A stretch of 64,000 bases of DNA from contig NZ_CP133262.1 of the NCBI RefSeq assembly GCF_030915405.1, positions 3,860,501-3,924,500 of the forward strand. The letters run 5' to 3'. Below the pieces are notes generated by a model. The model searched no databases. It worked only from the letters and a program-made list of their open reading frames with translations, and had not been told where the DNA came from. The stretch is from Neobacillus nitrireducens. GTDB taxonomy: Bacteria > Bacillota > Bacilli > Bacillales > Cytobacillaceae. Both the position numbers and the translations under genes were made by a program. Of the stretch, positions 44,049-51,648 are shown piece after piece (positions within the stretch are counted from its first letter, which is position 1; each line of letters starts with the position of its first letter).

Positions 44049-45242
44049 TTGGTGCAAATATGGCTTGTAGAACTTCTAAAAGGGACAGGCAAGTTATTTC
44101 TTCATCCTGTTTTATACTATCTTGTTTTCCTAACAGCGATTTTGGGCGTTACAAGGGTGAAACGCGAGCGAAAAAACTTTCATATTCGGGCACATGATGC
44201 TTACTATGAACTTCGCCAGTTATTTCCGCAAGGAATACTAATCGGACTGGTCTTATCTATTATTATTGTTGCTGCAGGAATCGCAGTTCCGTTTGCTGCC
44301 ATTCTACTTATTGCTCTATTTACGGTTGTATGGTCTTTAACCACAAATGTACGATGGATCTCACCTGCCTATACGTTTGGGGCTGCTTTTTTCACGATGG
44401 TCTTGATTGCTGAAAATAATTGGTCAATCCCACTTTTTTCAAAAACGTTTCAGTTCTTAGGTGATAAGATTTATCCTTCTGTGGTGGTTGTGCTTGGATT
44501 TATGTTAATAGCAGAAGGAACACTAATTTTTAAAAATGGCAGCATAGGAACCTCACCTAAACTTGCTAAAAGCAAACGTGGTCAAAACATTGGTTTGCAT
44601 GAAGGAAGGCGCCTTTGGATGGTTCCTTTGTTCCTCCTTATTCCAGGAAATGCGCTGCAGCTTCCCTTTGACTGGTGGCCAGTCTTTCATTTGGGCTCAG
44701 AAGAATACACATTGATTCTCGTGCCATTTGCGATTGGATTTCATCAGCAAATCAAAGGAATGCTGCCTAAAGTCGCCATTCAGCTTCATGGACGCAAGGT
44801 TATCACCCTTGGCGTACTCGTTTCACTTCTTGCTGTTGCAGGCTATTGGTTCCCGCTTAGTTCGGTTGTGGTAGCTGCACTGGCGATTCTTGGCCGTGAA
44901 ATGATTACATTAATGGCCACGATAAAAGATGATAATCTTCCATTTTATTTTTCAAAAAAGAATCAAGGTCTGATGATTATTGGAGTGATTCCCGAATCAC
45001 CGGCTAGTAAAATGGGTCTGCAGGTTGGTGAGATAGTTTCAAAAGTGAATGGAGTTTTGGTTCGTGACGAAAAGGTGTTTTACGAAGCACTACAAAAAAA
45101 CCGTGCCCACTGCAAACTCGAGGTTCTCGACACCAATGGAGAAATTCGCTTCGTCCAACGTGCACTTTACGAAGGAGACCACCACGAACTGGGCATCCTC
45201 TTTGTTCAGGATGACCGCAAATATGATAAGAAAATAGGATAA
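44049..45242 (+). CDS. minJ: MinJ-like PDZ membrane protein
   Basis: A 397-residue protein with about seven membrane helices (residues 15-320) and a cytosolic C-terminal PDZ domain (GLMIIGVIPESPASKMGLQVGEIVSKVNGVLVRDEKVFYEAL). Length and position after ctpB match B. subtilis MinJ (YvjD), which bridges DivIVA and MinD at division sites and affects swarming. The start is TTG at 44049 or GTG at 44052; GGTGG and AGGA lie just upstream and do not decide between them. Confidence 0.82.
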   Translation: MVQIWLVELLKGTGKLFLHPVLYYLVFLTAILGVTRVKRERKNFHIRAHDAYYELRQLFPQGILIGLVLSIIIVAAGIAVPFAAILLIALFTVVWSLTTNVRWISPAYTFGAAFFTMVLIAENNWSIPLFSKTFQFLGDKIYPSVVVVLGFMLIAEGTLIFKNGSIGTSPKLAKSKRGQNIGLHEGRRLWMVPLFLLIPGNALQLPFDWWPVFHLGSEEYTLILVPFAIGFHQQIKGMLPKVAIQLHGRKVITLGVLVSLLAVAGYWFPLSSVVVAALAILGREMITLMATIKDDNLPFYFSKKNQGLMIIGVIPESPASKMGLQVGEIVSKVNGVLVRDEKVFYEALQKNRAHCKLEVLDTNGEIRFVQRALYEGDHHELGILFVQDDRKYDKKIG

Positions 45243-45253
45243 TATTTGTAATT

Positions 45254-45320
45254 TTTCACAATAAGTTAGAATTGTTTCATAATAGGCTAGAATGGTTTTT
45301 CATAATTATTTAGAATAATT
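45254..45320. repeat. Three degenerate tandem copies of a 21-23-bp unit
   Basis: TTTCACAATAAGTTAGAATT, TTTCATAATAGGCTAGAATG and TTTCATAATTATTTAGAATA start at 45254, 45275 and 45298, directly after minJ. Confidence 0.6.
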
Positions 45321-45334
45321 GAATCTGTTATTTG

Positions 45335-45360
45335 GAGAAGTTGACGCTTCTCTTTTTTTA
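45335..45360 (+). terminator. minJ terminator
   Basis: GAGAAG / CTTCTC stem with T7 tail. Confidence 0.75.
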
Positions 45361-45383
45361 TATTTGATTTATTTAAGCTGGTG

Positions 45384-45497
45384 ATGCTTTTGCTGAAAGT
45401 AGAGGAAAAAGTCAATTATGCTCTTAATGAGGAACAGAAGAGTTTAATTAGAGTACCTGCGCCATTTAAAGCTTTGAACAAAAAAGTTCACAAATAG
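45384..45497 (+). CDS. Possible small protein, 37 residues
   Basis: A short frame starting MLLLKVEEKVNYALNEEQ and ending FKALNKKVHK in the 350-base gap after minJ. It is charged, has no membrane segment, and lacks a convincing ribosome binding site. It could be a real small protein, a remnant of a larger gene, or chance. The remainder of the gap holds the repeat and terminator listed separately. Confidence 0.25.
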   Translation: MLLLKVEEKVNYALNEEQKSLIRVPAPFKALNKKVHK

Positions 45498-45592
45498 TCC
45501 CTATGTAGTACAAATTTGTTTTCTAATATAAAAACATACTCAATCAAACAAAAAATTTAAATTGAGTAATATCTTATAAGGAGGCAATTTGT

Positions 45593-46372
45593 ATGAAAAA
45601 ATTCAAAAAGCCAAAATTTTTTGGTGCACTTTTAATGGCTTTAGCCATCACTGCTATCGTGCCTACAATGGCAAGTGCTCATTGTGATACGATGGACGGG
45701 CCTGTAGTTGGAGACGCAAAAAAGGCTATTGAATCCAATAATCCTAGCTATATTCAAAAGTGGGTTCAGCCAGATGATGAGAAAGAAATCAACCAGATAT
45801 TTGATTTAACTATGAAGGTTAGAAAATTAAGTCCTGAAGCACAGGAACTCTCTGATAATTACTTGTTTCAAAATCTGGTAAGAATTCACAGGGCAGGTGA
45901 GGGCGCACCATATACCGGTGTTAAACCTTATGGAACTCCTGTCGATGAAAAAATTGCAGCAGCAGATAAGAGTATTGAAATGGGGAATTTATCACCTTTA
46001 GAAAATCTTGTACCAAAAGGAAAAATGCCGGAACTACAAGAGAGATTTGATAAAGTTCTATCCTTAAAGGATTTTGAAGTAAATAATGTTAGGGCTGGAA
46101 GAGAATATATTGAATCTTACGTTAGCTTCTTCCATTTCGCAGAAGGTGAAGAAGAAGGCCATGAAGCTGGTGGCGAACATCAAATGACAGATGAACATGC
46201 TGCTCAAGGAGACCAGCATGCAAACACAGAGGCAAGTGAAAAATCTAATGCTAAAGAAGGTCAAAAAGGTGCAGAATCTTTACCGCTAATTCCATGGAGT
46301 TTAGCAGCTATCCTTTTTGTTACAACTTTAATTTTTGCGGTTAAATATCATAAAGAGCATTCAAAAAAATAA
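45593..46372 (+). CDS. DUF6448-like secreted, C-terminally anchored protein
   Basis: A 259-residue protein: signal peptide cleaved after ASA (about residue 28) so that the mature protein starts HCDTMDGPVVGDA, two similar helical halves (AKKAIESNNPSYIQKWVQPDDEKEI and ADKSIEMGNLSPLENLVPKGKMPELQERFDKV), a His/Glu-rich segment (about 185-225) and a C-terminal membrane helix (about 232-252). It matches the family I know as DUF6448, of unknown function. The His/Cys N-terminus and His-rich linker suggest metal binding. AAGGAGG lies before the ATG. Confidence 0.65.
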   Translation: MKKFKKPKFFGALLMALAITAIVPTMASAHCDTMDGPVVGDAKKAIESNNPSYIQKWVQPDDEKEINQIFDLTMKVRKLSPEAQELSDNYLFQNLVRIHRAGEGAPYTGVKPYGTPVDEKIAAADKSIEMGNLSPLENLVPKGKMPELQERFDKVLSLKDFEVNNVRAGREYIESYVSFFHFAEGEEEGHEAGGEHQMTDEHAAQGDQHANTEASEKSNAKEGQKGAESLPLIPWSLAAILFVTTLIFAVKYHKEHSKK

Positions 46373-46380
46373 AATCGACA

Positions 46381-46422
46381 ATTCCCCTCCCGTCTAAATT
46401 AAGTGGAGGGGAATCGTTTTTT
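46381..46422 (+). terminator. Terminator of the DUF6448-like gene
   Basis: Perfect 10-bp stem ATTCCCCTCC / GGAGGGGAAT and CGTTTTTT tail. Confidence 0.85.
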
Positions 46423-46440
46423 AAATAAGGGGGCAATGCT

Positions 46441-46956
46441 ATGAATTTAGTTATAAAATCATTGAAAAATTTGATTCCGTTCATCGTTACTGTGGCAATT
46501 ATGGCATTTGTCATTAATAAGTTTCTTTTTTTTGAAATTTTAGTTCCTAGTGGCTCTATGTACCCCACCATTAAACCAAATGACAGAATTATTACTACAA
46601 GAATTCATAATGTTAATAAGATAAAAAGAGGCGAAATTTTAGTTTTTTACTCTAATGAATTTCAAGAAACTATGGTTAAACGGGTGATTGGTCTTCCAAA
46701 TGATTCAGTTGAAATTAAAGAAAATGGATTAGTTTTTATCAATGGACATAAGCTAGACGAACCCTATGTAAAGTATCCAGATAATCGTACTGGAAAGTTT
46801 AAAGTACCTAATGAGGAATATTTGTTTTTAGGAGATTATCGCCAACACTCATTAGACAGTCGTTCATGGAAAAATCCGTTTATATCGGAAAATGATATTA
46901 AAGGAAAAGCAGTTTTCATTCTAATTCCTTTTAATAGAGCATCTATACTTGAGTAG
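46441..46956 (+). CDS. lepB: Type I signal peptidase
   Basis: A 171-residue SipS-type signal peptidase with one N-terminal membrane helix (about 10-29). The Ser-Lys dyad is Ser39 in PSGSMYPTIKPND and Lys80 in MVKRVIGLPND; GDYRQHSLDSR is box E. It removes Sec signal peptides outside the membrane. It is one of probably several copies in the genome; location beside a secreted protein gene suggests a linked role, which is inference. AAGGGGGC lies before the ATG. Confidence 0.9.
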   Translation: MNLVIKSLKNLIPFIVTVAIMAFVINKFLFFEILVPSGSMYPTIKPNDRIITTRIHNVNKIKRGEILVFYSNEFQETMVKRVIGLPNDSVEIKENGLVFINGHKLDEPYVKYPDNRTGKFKVPNEEYLFLGDYRQHSLDSRSWKNPFISENDIKGKAVFILIPFNRASILE

Positions 46957-47151
46957 ATGAAATTGAGGAATGAACTATTTTAATGAAATAATTACCTTTT
47001 ACGAATAGGCTGGTTACTATAAGTAAGACTTGTTAACGGTGCTCTACTTTCTGAAATAGTTCACTTTAGGGTTGGGGTAGTTACCTTCACACATCTTCAT
47101 TTTATACTCACTTCTGTTAAAGGAGTATTCTATTTATTTTATTAATATAAA

Positions 47152-47166
47152 TGATAATAATTATTA
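47152..47166. promoter_or_regulatory. Fur-family operator candidate
   Basis: TGATAATAATTATTA matches the 7-1-7 Fur-family core TGATAATNATTATCA at 14 of 15 positions. It lies about 95 bases upstream of the -35 of the metal exporter promoter, in the 371-base lepB-CDF gap, where I otherwise see only AT-rich sequence, a TATAAT at about 47203 and the promoter below. Confidence 0.5.
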
Positions 47167-47259
47167 CCTATAATTAACTAAAGTAATGATAATTCCATAT
47201 TATAATAGGTTTAATTATGATATTAATTCTCAATTAAAATAAAATTTTCTCAATTAAAA

Positions 47260-47288
47260 TTGACATTATTTATTTTTAAAAATATAAT
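47260..47288 (+). promoter_or_regulatory. Consensus sigma-A promoter of the CDF gene
   Basis: TTGACA, 17 bases, TATAAT: perfect at both hexamers and spacing. Two direct copies of TCTCAATTAAAAT (47228-47240 and 47248-47260) lie just upstream and may be activator or repressor sites. Confidence 0.88.
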
Positions 47289-47327
47289 CACATTGTATTT
47301 GTTTTTATTGAGTAAGGAGGAAATGTA

Positions 47328-48275
47328 TTGAATAAATGTGATTATCATCACCTAAACCACGTTAAAGAACAACATAAATCAAAGAAAACATTATGGTTTA
47401 CATTAATTATTACTCTGTTTTTTACTGTTATGGAGATTGTTGGTGGCTTTTTATCCGATTCTCTTGCTCTCTTATCTGATTCTGCTCACATGATTTCAGA
47501 TGTACTAGCTTTAGGGATGAGTATGACAGCAATTTATATGGCTACACGGAACCCAAATAAAAAGTACACGTTCGGCTTCCTCCGTTTTGAAATTATAGCT
47601 TCGTTTATCAACGGCCTTGCTTTGGCAGTTATCGCATTAGGAATATTTATTGAGGGAATAAAACGAGTAATGAATCCGAGAGAAGTTGACCTACAATTGA
47701 TGTTGATTATTGCCTCTATTGGCTTGTTAGTTAATATTATTCTTACTATTGTTTTAAGTCGTAGTTTAAAGGAAGAAGAAAATCTAAATATAAAAAGTGC
47801 ACTGTGGCACTTTTTAGGGGACTTACTAAGCTCTGTAGGTATTATAATTTCTGCCATATTAATTTATTTTACTGGTCTTTCTATCCTTGACCCTTTAATC
47901 AGCATGATAATTGGAGGGATCATTTTTACTGGTGGTGCAAAAATTATCCATGAATCCTATCTTATTTTGATGGAATCTGTACCAGAAAAATTTGATCTTG
48001 ATTCAGTTCGCCATGACATTAGAACCGTCGAAGGTGTTGTAGACGTTCATGAAATGCATCTATGGGCAGTTACAACAGACCACTATTCCTTAACAGCACA
48101 TGTATTCATACGTGAAGATAGTCAACCTTTGAGTACTATTTCGACCATTAACCGACTTTTAAAAGATAAATATGGTCTCAAACACTCAACCATTCAAATT
48201 GAACATCCTGCAATTAATGACCACGGACTATATGGGAAAGAAATGTTGCTTAAAAAACAGGCTTACTCGAGTTAA
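47328..48275 (+). CDS. Cation diffusion facilitator (CzcD-like) metal exporter
   Basis: A 315-residue CDF protein with six membrane helices (about residues 20-195) and a cytoplasmic C-terminal domain (VRHDIRTVEGVVDVHEMHLWAVTTDHYSLTAHVFI). The transport site is SDSAHMISD in helix 2 and HFLGD in helix 5, the His-Asp pattern of zinc/cobalt/cadmium exporters. TTG start at 47328, 7 bases after AAGGAGG. It should pump divalent metal out of the cytoplasm in exchange for protons. The upstream Fur-type box suggests control by Zur, Fur or PerR. Confidence 0.88.
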   Translation: MNKCDYHHLNHVKEQHKSKKTLWFTLIITLFFTVMEIVGGFLSDSLALLSDSAHMISDVLALGMSMTAIYMATRNPNKKYTFGFLRFEIIASFINGLALAVIALGIFIEGIKRVMNPREVDLQLMLIIASIGLLVNIILTIVLSRSLKEEENLNIKSALWHFLGDLLSSVGIIISAILIYFTGLSILDPLISMIIGGIIFTGGAKIIHESYLILMESVPEKFDLDSVRHDIRTVEGVVDVHEMHLWAVTTDHYSLTAHVFIREDSQPLSTISTINRLLKDKYGLKHSTIQIEHPAINDHGLYGKEMLLKKQAYSS

Positions 48276-48323
48276 AAGGATATTACTAATCCCACAATTC
48301 TAGCCCGTATCAGGCCATTTTAG

Positions 48324-48350
48324 GCACTTGATCTAAATCAAGTGCTTTTT
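48324..48350 (+). terminator. Terminator of the CDF gene
   Basis: Perfect 9-bp stem GCACTTGAT / ATCAAGTGC and TTTTT tail. Confidence 0.82.
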
Positions 48351-48411
48351 AAAAGTTGGAAATGTAAAATTTAACTAAAAGTAGATTTAGATGGATGAAG
48401 GAGTGATACGT

Positions 48412-48504
48412 TTGACGTTAAGCGGATCTACCCTGGATAGAGTATTTCTGGATATTGGACCGCTTATTATTTATTTTTACGGAGTTATTATTGCAATAAC
48501 CTAA
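48412..48504 (+). pseudogene. Truncated lgt remnant (prolipoprotein diacylglyceryl transferase N-terminus)
   Basis: A 30-residue frame: TLSGSTLDRVFLDIG then PLIIYFYGVIIAIT, stop. The part from GPLIIYFYGVIIA matches the first helix of Lgt (SIGPLTVRWYGVIIA-like), after which the gene stops. GAAGGAG before a TTG start is intact. The rest of lgt is missing; response-regulator sequence starts 40 bases later. It looks like the scar of a lost second lgt copy. Confidence 0.6.
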
Positions 48505-48547
48505 CTTTATTTCGAATCAAATGGTTATCAGAGGGAGGAAAACGTAA

Positions 48548-49252
48548 ATGAATAAAAAAAGAATTTTGGTGGTAGATGATGAGGAAAATGTATCAGATCT
48601 ACTTAAATTATACTTAGAGGTAGAAGGTTTTGAAGTACAGATAGCAAAGGACGGATTAAGAGCATTGACACTTGTCAATCAATTTAAGCCGGATTTAATC
48701 ATCCTAGATATTATGCTTCCATTTAAAGATGGCTGGCAAGTAGCTAAGGAACTAAGGCTGACTATGAATATTCCTATCATAATGCTCTCGGCAAAGGGAG
48801 AAGAATCGGATAAAATACTTGGATTAAATTTAGGTGGAGATGACTATGTAACTAAACCCTTCTCTCCAGGAGAAGTTGTGGCCAGGGTAAATGCTATTTT
48901 GAGAAGATCCAAATCAGAAATAGTAGATAATGATAAATTGGAATTTGCCAAGCTTGTTATTGATATTAATAAATATGAAATTGTTGTTGATGGAACAAAA
49001 ATAATGAGTACTCCAAAAGAAGTAGAACTGTTATGGTTCCTTGCCAGTAATCCAGGAAGAGTATTTAATAGAGAACATTTGCTGGATAAAATTTGGGGAT
49101 ATTCTTATCTAGGGGATTCTCGCACTGTTGATACCCATATTAAACGTTTGCGACGAAAGATTGAGAATGGGCTTTCCTATACTTACCTTCAAACTGTATG
49201 GGGAGTAGGATATAAATTTGAGGTGATAAAATATGAAGAAAAGCTTATTTAG
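48548..49252 (+). CDS. OmpR-family response regulator
   Basis: A 234-residue regulator: receiver domain with ILVVDDEENVSDLLKLYL, phospho-acceptor Asp54 in LIILDIMLPF, and KPFSPGEVVARVNAILRR; winged-helix DNA-binding domain with STPKEVELLWFLASNPGRVFNREHLLDKIWGY and TVDTHIKRLRRKI. AGGGAGG lies before the ATG. It overlaps the kinase gene by 20 bases, so the two are one two-component system. The target is unknown; the metal exporter upstream is a possible candidate. Confidence 0.9.
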   Translation: MNKKRILVVDDEENVSDLLKLYLEVEGFEVQIAKDGLRALTLVNQFKPDLIILDIMLPFKDGWQVAKELRLTMNIPIIMLSAKGEESDKILGLNLGGDDYVTKPFSPGEVVARVNAILRRSKSEIVDNDKLEFAKLVIDINKYEIVVDGTKIMSTPKEVELLWFLASNPGRVFNREHLLDKIWGYSYLGDSRTVDTHIKRLRRKIENGLSYTYLQTVWGVGYKFEVIKYEEKLI

Positions 49253-50684
49253 TAAGCTTTTTAAAACCTATGTTATAGTAACCCTTCTCAGTATTGTAAT
49301 AGTAAGCTTTTTTTTCTACCTTTTTTTTAAAAGTTATTATTTTAGTTTAAAAGAACAACAAATGATTACCCAAGGGGAGAAAATGGCTCAAATATTAAAT
49401 CCTTATATAAAGGATCAAGAATTTAATAGAAGTAAAGAAATCATTCAAGAATATAATAAAGTAAATATTTCACAAATGTGGATTGTTAATAAAGACAGGA
49501 AATTTATTAGTGATTTAGAAGGACAAAATAATACAGAACATTTACATCCAAAAACTAATCAACTAGAGAGTGCACTTAAAGGAAAAGTTGCAACAAATTA
49601 TGGGGTGGTAAAATATTCAAGGACACCTGTTTTAACAGTAGCCTTACCCATATATGTGGAGGGTAAAGTAGCCGGAGCCATTTTTGTATGTTATCCTCTT
49701 TCAGATATTAAAGCAAGTATTATTCAGACCTGGCATATAGTGATTTTTGCTGGAATAATCTCTATTCTTATTGTTGCGTTTGTAAGTTATTTTATATCAC
49801 AGTCTATTACGAAGCCAATTAAGGAAATAACAAAAAGTTCTTTAGAGATGATAAAAGGGAATTTTACAAAACAAGCGAAAGTATATTCATCTGATGAAAT
49901 AGGTATATTGGCAGGAACATTTAATACAATGATGCTCACCCTTGATAAAACTTTACGAGATTTAGAAAATGAGAAAAATAAAATGGCTGCATTGGAAAGA
50001 ATGCAAAGAGAATTTGTTGCAAATGCTTCTCATGAACTTCGGACCCCTTTGACTTCTGTTCGTGGGTACCTTGAAGCACTGTTAGATGGTGTTGTAAGCA
50101 GTGAAGAACAGGAAAATAGATATCTTAGAATTACTCTTAAAGAGACACTGAGACTACAAAGATTAGTCAAAGGTCTATTAGATTTGTCGAAAATTGAATC
50201 AGGACAAATTAAGATTAATAAAAAAGAATTAAATCTTTCAGAAATTATTAACCGAACCGTTATGAATCTTGAACCATTGGCAGATGATCAATTACTTTCT
50301 TTAAAGGCGGATGTGCAGGAACATTTACCACCTGTTTTGGGCGATGAAGACCTTATAGAACAAGTTCTCATTAATTATATCACTAATGCGATACGGTTTA
50401 CTCCCGAAGGTGGGAAAATCACAGTAAAAGCTGTCATACACGAAGGTGAAGTACACGTTCATGTAATAGATACTGGTATTGGAATTACTCATGATGAACT
50501 TTCAAAGGTTTGGAACAGATTTTATAAAGTCGATCAAGTTAGATCTTCATCTAAAGAGGGAGCCGGTTTAGGGCTATCCCTTGTAAAAGAAATAATGGAC
50601 CGCTTAGATGGTAAAGCCTGGGTAGAAAGCACTCTAAATCAAGGATCTATGTTTAATTTTAGTTTAAAAATAATTAAAAAATAG
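49233..50684 (+). CDS. Sensor histidine kinase
   Basis: A 483-residue membrane kinase: helix 1 at about residues 10-32, extracellular sensor (about 33-165), helix 2 (about 168-190), HAMP, then H-box FVANASHELRTPLTSVRG, N-box NYITNAIRFTPEGG, DTGIGI and GAGLGLSLVKEIMD. It is intact and pairs with the response regulator it overlaps. The signal sensed cannot be read from the sequence. Confidence 0.9.
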   Translation: MKKSLFSKLFKTYVIVTLLSIVIVSFFFYLFFKSYYFSLKEQQMITQGEKMAQILNPYIKDQEFNRSKEIIQEYNKVNISQMWIVNKDRKFISDLEGQNNTEHLHPKTNQLESALKGKVATNYGVVKYSRTPVLTVALPIYVEGKVAGAIFVCYPLSDIKASIIQTWHIVIFAGIISILIVAFVSYFISQSITKPIKEITKSSLEMIKGNFTKQAKVYSSDEIGILAGTFNTMMLTLDKTLRDLENEKNKMAALERMQREFVANASHELRTPLTSVRGYLEALLDGVVSSEEQENRYLRITLKETLRLQRLVKGLLDLSKIESGQIKINKKELNLSEIINRTVMNLEPLADDQLLSLKADVQEHLPPVLGDEDLIEQVLINYITNAIRFTPEGGKITVKAVIHEGEVHVHVIDTGIGITHDELSKVWNRFYKVDQVRSSSKEGAGLGLSLVKEIMDRLDGKAWVESTLNQGSMFNFSLKIIKK

Positions 50685-50694
50685 CATCTTTTTT

Positions 50695-50706
50695 GTGCCT
50701 GACACC
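50695..50706. repeat. GTGCCTGACACC dispersed motif
   Basis: Imperfect palindrome 10 bases after the kinase stop; the same 12-mer is at 54873-54884 and inside comFA at 11886-11897. Confidence 0.6.
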
Positions 50707-50711
50707 ATCCG

Positions 50712-50752
50712 AAAAAGCCGCTTTGCAAAAATTTTGCTAAGTGGTTTTTTAT
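50712..50752 (+). terminator. Terminator of the kinase gene
   Basis: Imperfect long hairpin (CCGCTTTGCAAAA with TTTTGCTAAGTGG) followed by TTTTTTA. Confidence 0.65.
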
Positions 50753-50797
50753 TTATCTGGGGCAATCTAATTATGTGAAAAATAAAAGATTATTTCG

Positions 50798-50826
50798 TTG
50801 ACAAAATGATTTTAATATTATAGAAT
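50798..50826 (+). promoter_or_regulatory. Promoter of the FMN reductase gene
   Basis: TTGACA, 17 bases, TAGAAT. A leader of about 225 very AT-rich bases follows, with no clear structure. Confidence 0.65.
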
Positions 50827-51055
50827 TACTTTGAATTAAAGATATATTAATTGATAATATTTAAATTAATAATATTTTATTTCAAGGATAGTTCGTAATA
50901 GTGTGTAGGAGAATATCCTGCCAAAATGTGTTTTGTTAATTCATGAACACTACGTAACTTTTTAGATAAAAAAATTATTATAGGTGGTGTTGAAGTTGGG
51001 TTTTTTAGGTAGACTATTTGGTGATTCAAATACAAACTCAAAGGAGGAAAAAACA

Positions 51056-51598
51056 ATGACAAAATTAAACATTGGTATTATTTTAGGAAGCACACGTCAA
51101 GGACGTGTTAGCCCACAAGTAGGGGAATGGGTGAAAGGGATTGCCGACAAACGCGGCGATGCAAATTATGAAATTGTTGATATTGCAGACTTCAATTTAC
51201 CATTCTTAGGTACAACTGACGGTTCAGAACCTGGTATCGCTGAATGGAATGGAAAACTTGCTAACTTAGATGGTTTCGTATTCATTGTTCAAGAATACAA
51301 CCACAGCATCACTGGCGCATTAAAAAATGCTCTTGATTTTGCGCGTGAAGCTTGGAATGACAAAGCAGCAGGTATCGTAAGCTATGGTTCAACAGGCGGT
51401 GCTCGTGCAGCTGAACATTTACGTGGCATCATGGGTGAATTAAAAATTGCGGATGTTCGCACACATCCAACCTTGTCATTATTCACTGATTTTGTAAACG
51501 GCAGTGAGTTCAAGCCAGCTGAATTACACCTTAATAATGTAAATGCAATGCTTGATGAAGTGAATGCATGGAGCGGCGCATTAAAAACTATTCGATAA
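51056..51598 (+). CDS. NADPH-dependent FMN reductase family flavoprotein
   Basis: A 180-residue flavodoxin-fold protein: phosphate-binding loop GIILGSTRQGRVSP at the N-terminus, FVFIVQEYNHSITGALKNALDFA and IVSYGSTGGARAAEHLR. It fits the azoreductase/quinone-reductase/FMN-reductase family. AAAGGAGG 8 bases before ATG 51056 sets the start. The frame stays open upstream for 24 more codons from GTG 50984, but the strong site argues against that extension. Stands alone between a two-component system and an ABC exporter. Confidence 0.87.
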   Translation: MTKLNIGIILGSTRQGRVSPQVGEWVKGIADKRGDANYEIVDIADFNLPFLGTTDGSEPGIAEWNGKLANLDGFVFIVQEYNHSITGALKNALDFAREAWNDKAAGIVSYGSTGGARAAEHLRGIMGELKIADVRTHPTLSLFTDFVNGSEFKPAELHLNNVNAMLDEVNAWSGALKTIR

Positions 51599-51609
51599 AA
51601 ATGAAAATA

Positions 51610-51646
51610 GGGAGCGATGATTAATCAATCATCGCTCCCATTTTTT
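51610..51646. terminator. Bidirectional terminator
   Basis: Perfect 13-bp stem GGGAGCGATGATT / AATCATCGCTCCC between convergent genes; T-run on the plus exit, TATTTTCATTTT on the minus exit. Confidence 0.88.
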
Positions 51647-51648
51647 AT

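Noticed and set aside
46957..47327. Riboswitch (Mn or NiCo type) before the CDF gene
   Set aside because: No conserved stem set could be drawn; the promoter lies only 40 bases from the start codon, leaving no room for an aptamer.
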